NCBI GenBank assembly: GCA_013396655.1 | Contig: WBMV01001920.1 | Coordinates: 260,536 to 324,535, forward strand | DNA: 64,000 nt | Direction of reading: 5' to 3' | Origin: Campylorhamphus procurvoides | Lineage: Eukaryota > Chordata > Aves > Passeriformes > Dendrocolaptidae | In this document: positions 63,991 to 64,000 of the stretch, piece after piece | Layout: each line of letters begins with the position of its first letter | How positions within the stretch are numbered: position 1 is the first letter of the stretch | Made by a program: the position numbers and the translations under genes | The notes under the pieces: generated by a model | The model's database searches: none | Seen by the model: only the letters and a program-made list of their open reading frames with translations | Told to the model about the DNA's origin: nothing

Positions 63991-64000
63991 CCAACCCACC

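Noticed and set aside
1..64000. CRISPR arrays, bacterial operons, tRNA or rRNA genes, and endogenous retrovirus LTRs.
   Set aside because: No regularly spaced repeats, no operon-like gene packing, no cloverleaf or rRNA sequence and no paired LTRs were seen on either strand.

Overview
This window reads as ordinary nuclear DNA from an amniote vertebrate, most likely a bird. The main evidence is a set of CR1 LINE copies cut short at the 5' end, in particular a fairly well kept one at 59416-59733. It has the typical avian CR1 tail and the C-terminal codons of ORF2. Much older CR1 relics and scattered MIR/CORE-SINE relics support an amniote genome. Interspersed repeats are sparse and base composition is moderate (roughly mid-40s % GC by eye). 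I see no bacterial operon structure, tRNA, rRNA or CRISPR array.

I found no convincing protein-coding gene. The many open frames are short and mostly lack similarity I recognise. The longest (7518-8309, +, 263 codons from its first ATG) has no domain, signal or repeat that I can name. The window is best described as intergenic or deep intronic, in a gene-poor region.

Layout: 1-10 kb is mostly unique sequence, with a 16-bp tandem repeat carrying two octamer motifs (6055-6086) and the long open frame. 10-13 kb holds an old CR1 tail (+), two MIR-like relics, a 48-nt pure purine tract and a CNE-like block. 13-25 kb is unique sequence with a few small tandem duplications and CNE-like blocks. 25.1-26.3 kb is an ancient CR1 (-) about 1.2 kb long, reaching back into degraded reverse transcriptase sequence. 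26-42 kb is unique sequence with a short CR1 (30808-30950, -), MIR relics, a CA-rich microsatellite, and the only ambiguous base (34655). 42-59 kb has more MIR relics, A-rich and AC-rich simple repeats, and unique sequence. 59.4-59.7 kb is the youngest CR1. 62.6-64 kb is AT-rich with homeodomain-like and RFX-like motifs and looks like conserved regulatory sequence.

I looked for an undescribed system and did not find one. The most useful leads are the candidate regulatory blocks near 6.06, 12.2, 28.2, 31.8 and 63.7 kb, and the long ancient CR1. Family assignments rest on my memory of repeat consensus sequences, and no alignment was run. Conservation is inferred from sequence texture only.
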